Part shown: positions 1 through 7,603 of the stretch, one piece after another
Position numbering within the stretch: the stretch's first letter is position 1
Layout: each line of letters opens with the position of its first letter
The notes under the pieces: model-generated
What the model saw: the letters and a program-made list of their open reading frames with translations, nothing else
Databases searched by the model: none
Told to the model about the DNA's origin: nothing
Translations under genes and position numbers: made by a program
DNA from: Kaistella antarctica
GTDB lineage: Bacteria; Bacteroidota; Bacteroidia; Flavobacteriales; Weeksellaceae
DNA length: 64,000 bases
NCBI RefSeq assembly: GCF_900109615.1
Contig: NZ_FOIX01000004.1
Location: 558,001-622,000, forward strand
Direction: 5' to 3'

Positions 1-168
1 ACCACCAAACTCGATATTGAAAACGTATTCATTTTCGACTTGAGCGGGAAATTAATCATGACCGAAAAATCGAAAAGAATCGACATCAATCATTTGCCAT
101 CTGCGACATATATCATTTCCATTAAAACGGATGAGGGTCTAAAATCATTTAAATTCATTAAATTGTAA
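1..168 (+). CDS. C-terminal fragment of a secreted protein with a type 9 secretion (T9SS) sorting domain
   Basis: The window opens inside a gene; 55 codons remain before TAA at 166-168. The fragment has the pattern of a type A T9SS C-terminal sorting domain: an NVFIFDLSGKLI strand, then LPSATYIISIKTDEG, then a basic FKFIKL end. In the Bacteroidota this roughly 75-residue tail directs export across the outer membrane by the Por machinery and is cut off at the surface. What the mature enzyme or adhesin does cannot be told, since its body lies outside the window. The tail identification is confident; the function is unknown. Confidence 0.8.
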   Translation, partial: TTKLDIENVFIFDLSGKLIMTEKSKRIDINHLPSATYIISIKTDEGLKSFKFIKL

Positions 169-245
169 TTGATTGATTCAATGACAAAAATGATTTCAAT
201 CGCTTTCATCAATCAATAAAGTATCCTAAAAGCCGAGCTGTTCAC

Positions 246-253
246 TACCTTTG
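246..253 (+). promoter_or_regulatory. Putative -7 element of the dps promoter
   Basis: TACCTTTG fits the Bacteroidota consensus TAnnTTTG and lies 17 bases before the dps ATG. No clear TTG -33 box is seen at the usual spacing, so the call rests on the -7 match and position. Confidence 0.45.
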
Positions 254-270
254 CTTTAAATAAAAAGATA

Positions 271-747
271 ATGAATAATTCAAAAATTATCGGTTTAAAC
301 GAAACCGACTGCCAGCAGATTTCAGAGAAATTAAATATACTTCTAGCGAACTATTCTGTATTTTATCAAAATACACGAGGAGCACATTGGAACATTAAAG
401 GAGATCAATTTTTCACCCTTCACCCAAAATTCGAGGAGCTTTACAATAATTTAGTTTTGAAAATAGATGAAATCGCAGAGAGGATTTTGACCTTGGGTTC
501 TACGCCAAATCATAACTATTCTGATTACCTAACACTTTCTAACATCAACGAAAGCAAAGAAAATTCTGACGGTACGAAGTGTGTAGAAAATATTTTAGCT
601 TCCTTTAAAATCGTTATCGATTTACAAAGAGAATTGCTTGAGGTTACAGCTACAGCTGGCGATGAAGGAACCAATTCCCAGATGAGCGATTACATCACCG
701 AACAGGAAAAAGAAGTTTGGATGTACAACTCTTATCTTGGAAAATAA
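271..747 (+). CDS. dps: Dps-family ferritin-like DNA-protection protein
   Basis: 158-residue miniferritin expected to assemble as a dodecamer that oxidises Fe(II), preferably with hydrogen peroxide, and stores the iron, limiting Fenton damage to DNA. The inter-subunit ferroxidase ligands are all present with family spacing: H39 (in AHWNIKG), H51, D66 and E70 (IDEIAER). Length is typical for the family. The gene stands alone, with its own -7 element upstream and a terminator downstream. No basic N-terminal tail like that of E. coli Dps is seen, so iron storage is better supported than direct DNA binding. Family assignment is secure. Confidence 0.93.
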   Translation: MNNSKIIGLNETDCQQISEKLNILLANYSVFYQNTRGAHWNIKGDQFFTLHPKFEELYNNLVLKIDEIAERILTLGSTPNHNYSDYLTLSNINESKENSDGTKCVENILASFKIVIDLQRELLEVTATAGDEGTNSQMSDYITEQEKEVWMYNSYLGK

Positions 748-771
748 AAATTGATTTCAATTAATATTAGC

Positions 772-803
772 AAAATCGTCTTTTAAAAGGCGATTTTTGT
801 TTT
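772..803 (+). terminator. Rho-independent terminator after dps
   Basis: Arms at 772-780 and 789-797 (AAAATCGTC / GGCGATTTT, one G-U pair) are followed by TGTTTT. It closes the single-gene dps unit before pncB. Confidence 0.65.
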
Positions 804-811
804 CGAATTTC

Positions 812-819
812 TAAATTTG
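812..819 (+). promoter_or_regulatory. Putative -7 element of the pncB promoter
   Basis: TAAATTTG matches TAnnTTTG and sits 20 bases before the pncB ATG, just after the dps terminator. Confidence 0.45.
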
Positions 820-839
820 TTTAAACATACCAATCCAAT

Positions 840-2021
840 ATGCGCGAAGTCCGTCTGAAGTCAATTCTCGATAACGATTTCTATAAAATCACCATGCAAA
901 ATGCGGTTATTAAACTTTTCCCTAATGAAAAAGTAAAATACCAGTTTATCAATCGGGGCAAACATCATTTTCCAGAAGGTTTTGCGGAAGAACTGAGAAA
1001 GTCGGTTAATGCAATGGCAGAATTGAAATTGACCAAAGATGAAAAACAGTTTCTGCGCGAAACGTGTCCTTATTTAGACTTGCCTTATCTCGATTTTTTA
1101 GGCGGTTATCATTATGATCCCAGCGAGGTTCACATTGTGCAGACCGCGGATTATTTAGATGTGACGGTGGAAGGAGAATGGTATCGCACAATCTTGTGGG
1201 AAGTTCCCATCTTGGCTTTGATTTCCGAACTGCATTATGAAATGAACCATCTAGAAAGGGATTCTAATGAAGTGGTCGTTGAAAAAACTTTAGAAAAAGC
1301 CAAACAATTAGATCAGCTGAAGGTCACTTTTGCTGAATTCGGTACGCGCCGTCGACATTCTTATAAAGTACACGATTTGGTTGTAGATTCCTTGGTGAAA
1401 AATAATACTTCAGGCAATTTCATCGGAAGTTCTAATGTTCACTTCGCAATGAAATACGGCGTAAAACCAATCGGCACACATGCTCACGAATGGTTTATGT
1501 TTCATGCCGCCGAATACGGATTCAAAATGGCCAACGCACTTTCCCTGGAACATTGGGTCGACGTTTACCGTGGTGACTTGGGTGTTGCCCTTTCTGACAC
1601 GTATACGACCGAAGTTTTCTTCCAACAGTTTGATAAAAAATTCGCCAAACTTTTTGACGGAGTTCGGCACGACAGTGGTGATCCGATTGAGTTTGCCAAT
1701 AAAACCATTGAACATTACCAGAGAAACGGCATCAATCCGTTATTCAAATACATTATTTTCTCTGATGGTTTAAACCTTGAAAAAGTGGAAGAAATCACCA
1801 AAGCCTGCAAAGGAAGAATCGGAATTTCATTTGGAATCGGTACGAATTTAACCAATGATGTGGGCTTAAAACCAATGAATATAGTTATGAAACTCATCGC
1901 TGCACAATCAATCAATGGCGACTGGATACCAACTGTGAAACTTTCTGATGAACATGGAAAGTACACGGGCGACCCAAAAATGATCGAGCTTGCCAAAGAG
2001 TTTTTACGAATTAAAGAATAA
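840..2021 (+). CDS. pncB: Nicotinate phosphoribosyltransferase
   Basis: 393-residue cytosolic enzyme of the Preiss-Handler NAD salvage route; it joins nicotinate and PRPP to give nicotinate mononucleotide with ATP-driven turnover. Family landmarks: a LDNDFYKITMQ N-terminus, the GTHAHEW segment at 212-218 holding the histidine region of the active site, and RHDSGDP at 276-282, which contacts the phosphoribosyl moiety. Length is right for the bacterial PncB type. NadD, the next enzyme of the route, is encoded about 51 kb downstream in the same window. The ATG at 840 gives the standard N-terminus. Monocistronic, with a terminator about 90 bases after the stop. Confidence 0.95.
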   Translation: MREVRLKSILDNDFYKITMQNAVIKLFPNEKVKYQFINRGKHHFPEGFAEELRKSVNAMAELKLTKDEKQFLRETCPYLDLPYLDFLGGYHYDPSEVHIVQTADYLDVTVEGEWYRTILWEVPILALISELHYEMNHLERDSNEVVVEKTLEKAKQLDQLKVTFAEFGTRRRHSYKVHDLVVDSLVKNNTSGNFIGSSNVHFAMKYGVKPIGTHAHEWFMFHAAEYGFKMANALSLEHWVDVYRGDLGVALSDTYTTEVFFQQFDKKFAKLFDGVRHDSGDPIEFANKTIEHYQRNGINPLFKYIIFSDGLNLEKVEEITKACKGRIGISFGIGTNLTNDVGLKPMNIVMKLIAAQSINGDWIPTVKLSDEHGKYTGDPKMIELAKEFLRIKE

Positions 2022-2030
2022 TTTTTTTTA

Positions 2031-2110
2031 GGACCTATTTCCCGCTCTCCGTTATATCTTTTTCTTTCCTCCTCCGCCTATTCCACTTCAAAAAAGAAAA
2101 AGGATGCCAC
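2031..2110. repeat. Possible copy of a dispersed intergenic repeat of flavobacteria
   Basis: A gene-free stretch with a C/T-rich left half (CCCGCTCTCC, TCTTTTTCTTTCC) and a partly complementary A/G-rich right half (AAAAAGAAAAAGGATGCCAC). The wording resembles short imperfect palindromes I associate with gaps in many flavobacterial genomes, but only one copy is visible here, so the repeat status is recognition, not proof. Confidence 0.35.
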
Positions 2111-2114
2111 TCCG

Positions 2115-2142
2115 ATCGGGGGTAAAAATGCCCGATTTTTTA
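2115..2142 (+). terminator. Terminator after pncB
   Basis: Perfect 6-bp stem ATCGGG / CCCGAT (2115-2120 and 2131-2136), 10-base loop, then a T tract. Right orientation and position to end pncB transcription. Confidence 0.6.
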
Positions 2143-2185
2143 TTTCAGAAAAGAGTAATTTTACTTTAACCTAAAAACACTCCTG

Positions 2186-2947
2186 ATGAAAACCTTAACA
2201 ACGATTGAAGAAGTTATTCAAAAACTCGATGAAATAATTGCGTGGAGCATTCAACACAATAGCCCGATTGGCTACTTTGCCAGCACCTATCGAAGCATGA
2301 CGGTTGCCGTTCTTAATGGTGTGAAAAATAAAAAATTCGAAGATGAAAATAGAATGATTACGCTGGGTCTCGCTTTTGCACACCGCTATTTCGAAGCGCT
2401 TGAAAATTATCAGCAGCAAAAAAAATGCACCAACGCTTGGTTTACCGCCTTCGAAGCCGCTAAAAATAAAGATTTGTTAATCATGCAGCATATTCTGCTG
2501 GGAATTAATGCGCATATTAATTTAGACTTAGGCGTGTCGGCTGCGTCTATAATGCCTTACCGAAAAGTAAATCTACTGAAAAACGACTTCAACAAAATCA
2601 ATGAAGTTATTGCTTCGATTAATCAAAAGGTTCAGGATTCATTGAGCAAAATCTGTTATCCCATTGAACTGATGGATCAATTGTCCAACGGCCAAGATAA
2701 TGTGATGTTGGATTTCGCAATTTTGAAAGCCAGACAAACTTCTTGGGCAAGCGCCTATATTCTTTCCAATTCAGTTCTGTTTATTCGGCCAGCTTTAAAA
2801 AACATGATTGATAATGCTGCGGCTTTAATTAGCCGGAATATTATTGTCTCGACTAAAATTCCAGCAAAATTGATGAAAGCATTAAAAGCTTGCGAAAGTC
2901 ATGATGTTAAGAAAAATATCGAAATTCTTTCTTCTGTAGAAATTTGA
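2186..2947 (+). CDS. DUF5995 family protein
   Basis: 253-residue, mostly helical protein with no signal peptide or membrane segment. The order of motifs suits DUF5995: IDEIIAWSI, the GYFASTYRSMTVAV segment, AHRYFEALENY and especially the HILLGINAHINLDLGV block, whose His and Asn residues are conserved in the family. Members are widespread in Bacteroidota and Actinomycetota but no reaction has been assigned; the clustered conserved H/N/D residues suggest an enzyme, which is inference. Stands alone between pncB and rmuC in the same orientation. The start ATG at 2186 is the only in-frame choice near the beginning of homology. Confidence 0.7.
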   Translation: MKTLTTIEEVIQKLDEIIAWSIQHNSPIGYFASTYRSMTVAVLNGVKNKKFEDENRMITLGLAFAHRYFEALENYQQQKKCTNAWFTAFEAAKNKDLLIMQHILLGINAHINLDLGVSAASIMPYRKVNLLKNDFNKINEVIASINQKVQDSLSKICYPIELMDQLSNGQDNVMLDFAILKARQTSWASAYILSNSVLFIRPALKNMIDNAAALISRNIIVSTKIPAKLMKALKACESHDVKKNIEILSSVEI

Positions 2948-2997
2948 AACTTAAAAAAGAACTTTTTCCAAAAACTCCAAATCATTGTTTTTCTACC

Positions 2998-3005
2998 TAT
3001 TTTTG
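2998..3005 (+). promoter_or_regulatory. -7 element almost abutting the rmuC start codon
   Basis: TATTTTTG ends 4 bases before the ATG at 3010. With the usual -7 to start-site distance, transcription would begin at or next to the A of the ATG, predicting a leaderless mRNA. Confidence 0.5.
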
Positions 3006-3009
3006 AAGA

Positions 3010-4515
3010 ATGGATTTCATTTCTGTTTTAATCGGCTTAATATTAGGCGCCCTTGTTGGTGCAGCCATCGTTTATTTTGGGTTAAAAACTGCTCACATTC
3101 CCAGAGAATCATTTAATGAATTAAATCAAAATTTCATTAAAACTAATTCCAATTTAGAAAATTCCACCAAAAGGATTGAGGAACTTCAGCAGGATTTAAC
3201 GAAAGAAAAAGCGACCAATCAATTTCAACAAGAAGTCATTAACCAATTAAAAAATGATTTAGCGACAATTTCCGCAGAATACAACTCGCTTAATTCGCAA
3301 TTTCAAGAGCAGCGAGAATTTAATGTTAAGCAAAGTTCTCAAATCGAGAATCTCCAGCAAGACAAACAAAACATCTTCGCTAAAAACGCGGAACTTTCTG
3401 CTATAAATGATTCTTTAAAAAATTCCTTAGAAAATCAAAAGGAAGAAATAAGCAAAATGCAGGACCTGGCTAAAAATGAATTTCACAATTTGGCTAATAA
3501 AATTCTGGAGGAAAAGTCAGAGAAATTCACAACTCTTAACCAAAATAATTTGAAGAATATTTTGGAACCCTTCCAAGAGAAAATCGCTGAACTCCGCAAT
3601 AAAGTGGGAGAAACCTACGATAAAGAATCGAAGGAACGTTTTTCTTTGGGCGAAAAAGTAAAGGAACTGGCGCTCCTCAATCAACAGATTTCAGAAGATG
3701 CGAAAAAATTAACACGCGCGCTGAAAGGGGAAAGTAAAACACAGGGGAACTGGGGTGAGATGATTTTGGAAAGTATATTAGAAAAATCAGGCTTGGTAAA
3801 AGGGCGAGAATATTTTCTGGAGCATGAGCTTCGGGATGAAGATAACAAAGCTTTGTTCTCCGAATTCTCTGGTAAGAAAATGCGTCCCGATGCAGTTGTT
3901 AAGTATCCTGACGAAAGAAATGTGATCATCGATTCCAAGGTTTCTTTAACCGCGTTTATAGAATTAGTCGATGAAAACGACAGTGAATTGTATCAATTGA
4001 AAGTCAGTCAACATTTAAATTCTATAAAAAATCACATCAAGCAATTAAGTGATAAAGCCTACGACGATTACGACAAATCACTGGATTTCGTTATGATGTT
4101 TATCCCGAGTGAACCAGCTTATATTGCGGCGATGCAGGCTGATCCTAACCTTTGGAACTTTGCCTATGAAAAAAGGATATTACTTTTAAACCCCAGTAAT
4201 TTAATCACCTCCTTAAAATTAGTTGCAGATTTATGGAAACGGGAGTATCAAAATAAAAACGCCACGGAAATCGCGGAGCGCGGTGCTAAATTATATGATA
4301 AGTTCGTGGGTTTTGTTGATAATTTAGAAAAGCTTGGAAGAAATATCGACCAGACCAAAAACATTTACAACGATGCCTTCAAGCAGCTTTCAACCGGAAA
4401 TGATAATTTAATTACGCAGACAATAAAATTAAAATCATTAGGAATAAAAAACAAAAAAAATCTACCATCTAGTTTGGAAGAGTCATCAGAAAACTTATTG
4501 AATTTATCGGAATAA
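3010..4515 (+). CDS. rmuC: RmuC-family protein
   Basis: 501 residues. Residues 1-25 form one membrane anchor (FISVLIGLILGALVGAAIVYF), about 30-190 a long coiled coil rich in Q/N/E/K, and about 190-440 the RmuC domain with its PD-(D/E)xK-like core: the GNWGEMILESILEKSGL block, RPDAVVKYPDERNVIIDSKVS (predicted nuclease Asp and the DSK motif) and the FVMMFIPSEPAY segment. In E. coli RmuC lowers inversion at short inverted repeats and is thought to act as a membrane-tethered nuclease. The tail after 440 is family-variable. Monocistronic with a -7 element against the start codon. Assignment is firm; biochemistry is poorly known in any organism. Confidence 0.92.
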   Translation: MDFISVLIGLILGALVGAAIVYFGLKTAHIPRESFNELNQNFIKTNSNLENSTKRIEELQQDLTKEKATNQFQQEVINQLKNDLATISAEYNSLNSQFQEQREFNVKQSSQIENLQQDKQNIFAKNAELSAINDSLKNSLENQKEEISKMQDLAKNEFHNLANKILEEKSEKFTTLNQNNLKNILEPFQEKIAELRNKVGETYDKESKERFSLGEKVKELALLNQQISEDAKKLTRALKGESKTQGNWGEMILESILEKSGLVKGREYFLEHELRDEDNKALFSEFSGKKMRPDAVVKYPDERNVIIDSKVSLTAFIELVDENDSELYQLKVSQHLNSIKNHIKQLSDKAYDDYDKSLDFVMMFIPSEPAYIAAMQADPNLWNFAYEKRILLLNPSNLITSLKLVADLWKREYQNKNATEIAERGAKLYDKFVGFVDNLEKLGRNIDQTKNIYNDAFKQLSTGNDNLITQTIKLKSLGIKNKKNLPSSLEESSENLLNLSE

Positions 4516-4574
4516 GTTAGTTTGTGGGATTTTGAATTTCTGATTTCTAACCTTTATTAAAAATACCTTTTTAC

Positions 4575-4582
4575 TACATTTG
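4575..4582 (+). promoter_or_regulatory. -7 element almost abutting the methyltransferase start codon
   Basis: TACATTTG ends 4 bases before the ATG at 4587, the same geometry as at rmuC, again predicting a leaderless transcript. Confidence 0.5.
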
Positions 4583-4586
4583 CAAA

Positions 4587-5354
4587 ATGATTATTGAAAG
4601 TGCCCAAAACGAAAAGGTAAAATACGTCATGCGTTTACTTGCGGACAATCGGTTCCGAAAGAAGGAAGATGTTTTTGTGGTAGAAGGAAAGCAGGAAAAT
4701 GAACGCGCTCTGAAATTTGGCTTTGATGCTCAGGAATTTTACGTTGTAGAAAGTATCTTCAATGAAAATTTACCGAAAGGTAAAGTGCATCTAATCTCTG
4801 AGAAAATATACGAGAAAATTGCTTACCGCGGTTCTTCGGAAGGCATCATAGGAGTTTACAGAAGCAAAAAATTAGACTTAAAGAATTTTAAACCTACAAA
4901 GAATTCTGCTATCATTGTGGTTGAAAGTATTGAGAAGCCAGGGAATCTGGGTGCAATATTAAGAAGTTGCGAAGCTTTTGGGATCGACGCTTTAATCGTG
5001 ACCGATACGAAAGTAGATTTTTATAATCCAAATGTTATTCGCTCCAGCGTGGGTTGCCTCTTTGGGATGAACATTTTCAATTCTACTAATGAGCATCTTT
5101 ATCAATACCTGACTGAGAATGATTATCGTATTTACACTACGATTATGCATGAGAATTCAGAGAACATAAATAAAAAGAATCTTATAGAGAAAAGCGCAGT
5201 CGTTTTTGGGACAGAACATTCTGGGTTAACGGATTTTTGGATTGGCAAAGGGGAAAACACCATCATTCCGATGTCAGGAAGCATAGATTCTTTGAATTTA
5301 AGCAACGCCGTTGCTATTACATGTTATGAAATCTCTCGCCAGAAACTATTATAA
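4587..5354 (+). CDS. TrmH/SpoU-family RNA 2'-O-methyltransferase
   Basis: 255-residue SPOUT-class enzyme that methylates a ribose 2'-OH of rRNA or tRNA using S-adenosylmethionine. Residues about 1-95 are the SpoU substrate-binding domain (RFRKKEDVFVVEGKQE). The catalytic knot follows with all three motifs: GNLGAILRSCEAFG (motif 1, with the catalytic Arg), VFGTEHSGL (motif 2) and IPMSGSIDSLNLSNAVAI (motif 3). Closest in layout to RlmB-like 23S rRNA G2251 enzymes, but substrate cannot be assigned from sequence, since several SpoU paralogues exist per genome. Converges on the lipoprotein gene at 5409 with a shared terminator. Confidence 0.9.
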   Translation: MIIESAQNEKVKYVMRLLADNRFRKKEDVFVVEGKQENERALKFGFDAQEFYVVESIFNENLPKGKVHLISEKIYEKIAYRGSSEGIIGVYRSKKLDLKNFKPTKNSAIIVVESIEKPGNLGAILRSCEAFGIDALIVTDTKVDFYNPNVIRSSVGCLFGMNIFNSTNEHLYQYLTENDYRIYTTIMHENSENINKKNLIEKSAVVFGTEHSGLTDFWIGKGENTIIPMSGSIDSLNLSNAVAITCYEISRQKLL

Positions 5355-5361
5355 ACAAAAA

Positions 5362-5386
5362 AACCGCTTCTCTGAGAGAAACGGTT
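5362..5386. terminator. Bidirectional terminator between convergent genes
   Basis: Near-perfect hairpin AACCG(C)TTCTCT / GAGAGAAACGGTT, A-rich on the left and T-rich on the right, between the methyltransferase (+) and the lipoprotein (-). Confidence 0.7.
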
Positions 5387-5408
5387 ATTTGTAATAAGTT
5401 GGTACTAA

Positions 5409-5684
5409 TTATTTAGTAGCATCTTTAGCAGCTTCACCAGCTTCTTTAGCAGCTTCACCAGCGTTAACTGCAGCATCACCAGCAGCGTCGATAGCAGCAG
5501 CAGGAGCAGTAGCATCAGCAGTTACAGTACCAGCAGAATCAACTACCATAGCAGCAGAATCGATAACCATAGCAGCAGAATCAACAACTTCAGCACCAGC
5601 GTCAGCAGTTTCTACAGTTTCAGTTTTGTTACAAGCTACAAGAGCTAAAGCAGCGATAGCAGCTACGAATAATGACTTTTTCAT
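5409..5684 (-). CDS. Low-complexity Ala/Asp-rich lipoprotein
   Basis: 91 residues. A lipoprotein signal peptide ends at LALVAC with the lipidated cysteine at residue 18. The mature part consists almost entirely of A, D, E, V, G, T and K: three tandem units of the form VDSAAMV (residues about 34-53), then amphipathic AGEAAKEAGEAAKDATK at the end. Such short, abundant, acidic-Ala lipoproteins are common in Weeksellaceae; no function is known. The run of Ala with regular charge suggests a periplasmic helix or coiled coil, which is inference. Its leader is about 70 bases, starting after a good -7 element at 5754-5761. Confidence 0.75.
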   Translation of the reverse strand: MKKSLFVAAIAALALVACNKTETVETADAGAEVVDSAAMVIDSAAMVVDSAGTVTADATAPAAAIDAAGDAAVNAGEAAKEAGEAAKDATK

Positions 5685-5753
5685 AATAAATTAAATTTAA
5701 ATTGTTTTGTTGTAATAAAGTTTGTTTGTTCTCATTCATCATTTCGAACAGGA

Positions 5754-5761
5754 CAAAGATA
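5754..5761 (-). promoter_or_regulatory. Putative -7 element for the lipoprotein gene
   Basis: The minus strand reads TATCTTTG, a full TAnnTTTG match, about 70 bases before the ATG. Confidence 0.45.
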
Positions 5762-5865
5762 GAGTGGGAAATAAATTTGTATTCGAAAATTAATTGTAAT
5801 ATATTTGTAAAACTGTTTTACAAAATTACAGCACTGTAAATCAATAATTTACCTAAAAATAGCAA

Positions 5866-7035
5866 TTGAGCGATTTAGATCTATTACACTTCGAACAACT
5901 AAAAAATGAGGTTCAATCTCAATATTTAGAGAATCACACTCCATCCTTTGATGATATATCAAAATGGAAAGGTATCGACATCATCTATTTTCAAGAAGAT
6001 CTGCGGAAAATTGCTAAAGGAAACATTAGCGAAAAATCCTTTTATACTTACTTCAAAAACTCCCCGGTTCTAAAACTTCCTAGAATAGACATGTTAAATA
6101 TTCTGAGCATCTATGCGGGTTATATGTCCTGGTATGAGTTTAAAAAGAAGCACCTTTTTGCAGATGAAATATTAAAGGAGTACGAAGAGGCAGACGAAAA
6201 TCTGGTGGAAGAATTAGAGAAATCACTCGAGGAAACCGAAGATATTGAGCTTGAAACCAGCAATATTCAAAAACCCTCCATATTAATTCAAAAATCAGTG
6301 GAAACAGCTGAAGAAATATCTGATTTACAAATATCAGGCACTGATGATCAGTTACTTAAACAGAAAAGTAAAACTTTCAGTACCTACGATACTTCAGAAC
6401 AAAAATCTACATTCTCTCTTGTAAAAAAATATATCTGGCTCGGTATTTCTGGGGTTTTAGCAATTTTGGTCGGCCTGCTTGGTTTTAAAGATGAACTGTT
6501 CAGCAAAAAATTCTATTATAGTTTTATTGATGCTGATCGAAACTCCAGAATTAACGCTGAACTGCAAGTTCAAATATTAAAGGAAAACGAATCGCCCATT
6601 TTATACAACGCTAAGCCGAACGAAGCTTTTGTTTATACTACAAAATCTAAAACACTAACAATGGTAGTTTCGTCACCTTATTATAAAACTGATACGATAC
6701 GCCGAAACCTAGTCGCCGCACCAGAAGCAGAAAATATAGAATTAAAACCTAATGATTACGCCATCATGCTTTTTTACTATTCTAAATCGATTAAAGATTT
6801 GAAAAGAAAACGAGAGTCACTAAATTATCTCATCAGTGACAATGCCCTGATTTACCAGGTGTACGCGAACGAAATGTATGGTGTAGAGACAATGGACAAG
6901 CAGCGCTATATCAATTTAGTGACCCTGCCGTCGACTTCGCTGGAAAAGCTGGAAGTAATTGACACCAAAAATGATAAGTCTAACAAAATAATCATGATTA
7001 AATTTAAAATTGCCACCGATGAAAAGCAAAAATAA
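5866..7035 (+). CDS. Membrane protein with a regulator-like N-terminal domain (unknown function)
   Basis: 389 residues, TTG start: a TAG lies 2 codons upstream in frame and the next in-frame Met is residue 76, so TTG at 5866 is effectively forced. Residues about 40-97 (EDLRKIAKG, SFYTYFK, IDMLNILSIYAGYMSWYEF) resemble the N-terminal domain found in many Bacteroidota proteins with an LdxLaxYxGYxxWxEF signature, which I take as helix-turn-helix-like. Then come an acidic linker (105-135), one membrane helix (about 189-207) and a roughly 180-residue extracytoplasmic domain of mostly beta prediction. No enzyme motif is visible. It overlaps the next gene, a lipoprotein, by 17 bases, so the two are probably coupled. 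A membrane-bound signalling role is inference. Confidence 0.6.
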   Translation: MSDLDLLHFEQLKNEVQSQYLENHTPSFDDISKWKGIDIIYFQEDLRKIAKGNISEKSFYTYFKNSPVLKLPRIDMLNILSIYAGYMSWYEFKKKHLFADEILKEYEEADENLVEELEKSLEETEDIELETSNIQKPSILIQKSVETAEEISDLQISGTDDQLLKQKSKTFSTYDTSEQKSTFSLVKKYIWLGISGVLAILVGLLGFKDELFSKKFYYSFIDADRNSRINAELQVQILKENESPILYNAKPNEAFVYTTKSKTLTMVVSSPYYKTDTIRRNLVAAPEAENIELKPNDYAIMLFYYSKSIKDLKRKRESLNYLISDNALIYQVYANEMYGVETMDKQRYINLVTLPSTSLEKLEVIDTKNDKSNKIIMIKFKIATDEKQK

Positions 7036-7603
7036 AATAGTTCTTCTCATTATAAGTTTAGTTTTAATTACCTTTTCTTGCAATAAAGAAGTCAAACAGA
7101 GATCTGATTTAGAAATTGTGCGAAACAATAACAACAGGAAAAGTTATCCTGTGATAAAAATGGACAGCGCACTCGCGATTACAACGATTACCAAGCAAAA
7201 GATTCAGGAGTTACTTGATTTATCTACTTTATACACCGCGGGGAATCGGGACACAGAAATAGATTCAGTGATATACGCCCAAATGCAAAGTTATTTTTTC
7301 GAGCAAGATTCTAATAGACTCAGTTCTCTACTGTTGCAGCTTGACAGTCTAAAGGTACAAACCGCAAAGGTGGGTAACATTTCCGTATCAAAAGAAATTA
7401 AAGGCAATGATACGCTGGATTTGGCGAAGTTTTACGTGGAGTATTTCGATTTTAGAAACCGCTTAATTGGGTCTTACGAAAAAACCGCACACTACGTTTT
7501 AAAGCCGTCACCAGTAAAATTTGTGAAAGAATTCAAGTTTTACTTTGTCGATTTTGATTCTAAACCAAAGAAGGACAGCACTTCAGTTGGCGTAACTAAG
7601 TAA
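7019..7603 (+). CDS. Lipoprotein of unknown function, coupled to the upstream membrane protein
   Basis: 194 residues from the ATG at 7019, which is preferred over an ATG at 7010 because it gives a compact signal peptide, MKSKNKIVLLIISLVLITFSC, with the lipidated Cys at residue 21. The mature protein is soluble, with a helical N-half (DLSTLYTAGNRDTEIDSV, LSSLLLQLDSLK) and a strand-rich C-half (FYVEYFDFRNRLIG, KFYFVDFDS). I recognise no family. Its start lies inside the previous gene, and its last 64 bases overlap the 3' end of the convergent fthC gene, so both of its ends overlap other genes. Confidence 0.65.
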   Translation: MKSKNKIVLLIISLVLITFSCNKEVKQRSDLEIVRNNNNRKSYPVIKMDSALAITTITKQKIQELLDLSTLYTAGNRDTEIDSVIYAQMQSYFFEQDSNRLSSLLLQLDSLKVQTAKVGNISVSKEIKGNDTLDLAKFYVEYFDFRNRLIGSYEKTAHYVLKPSPVKFVKEFKFYFVDFDSKPKKDSTSVGVTK

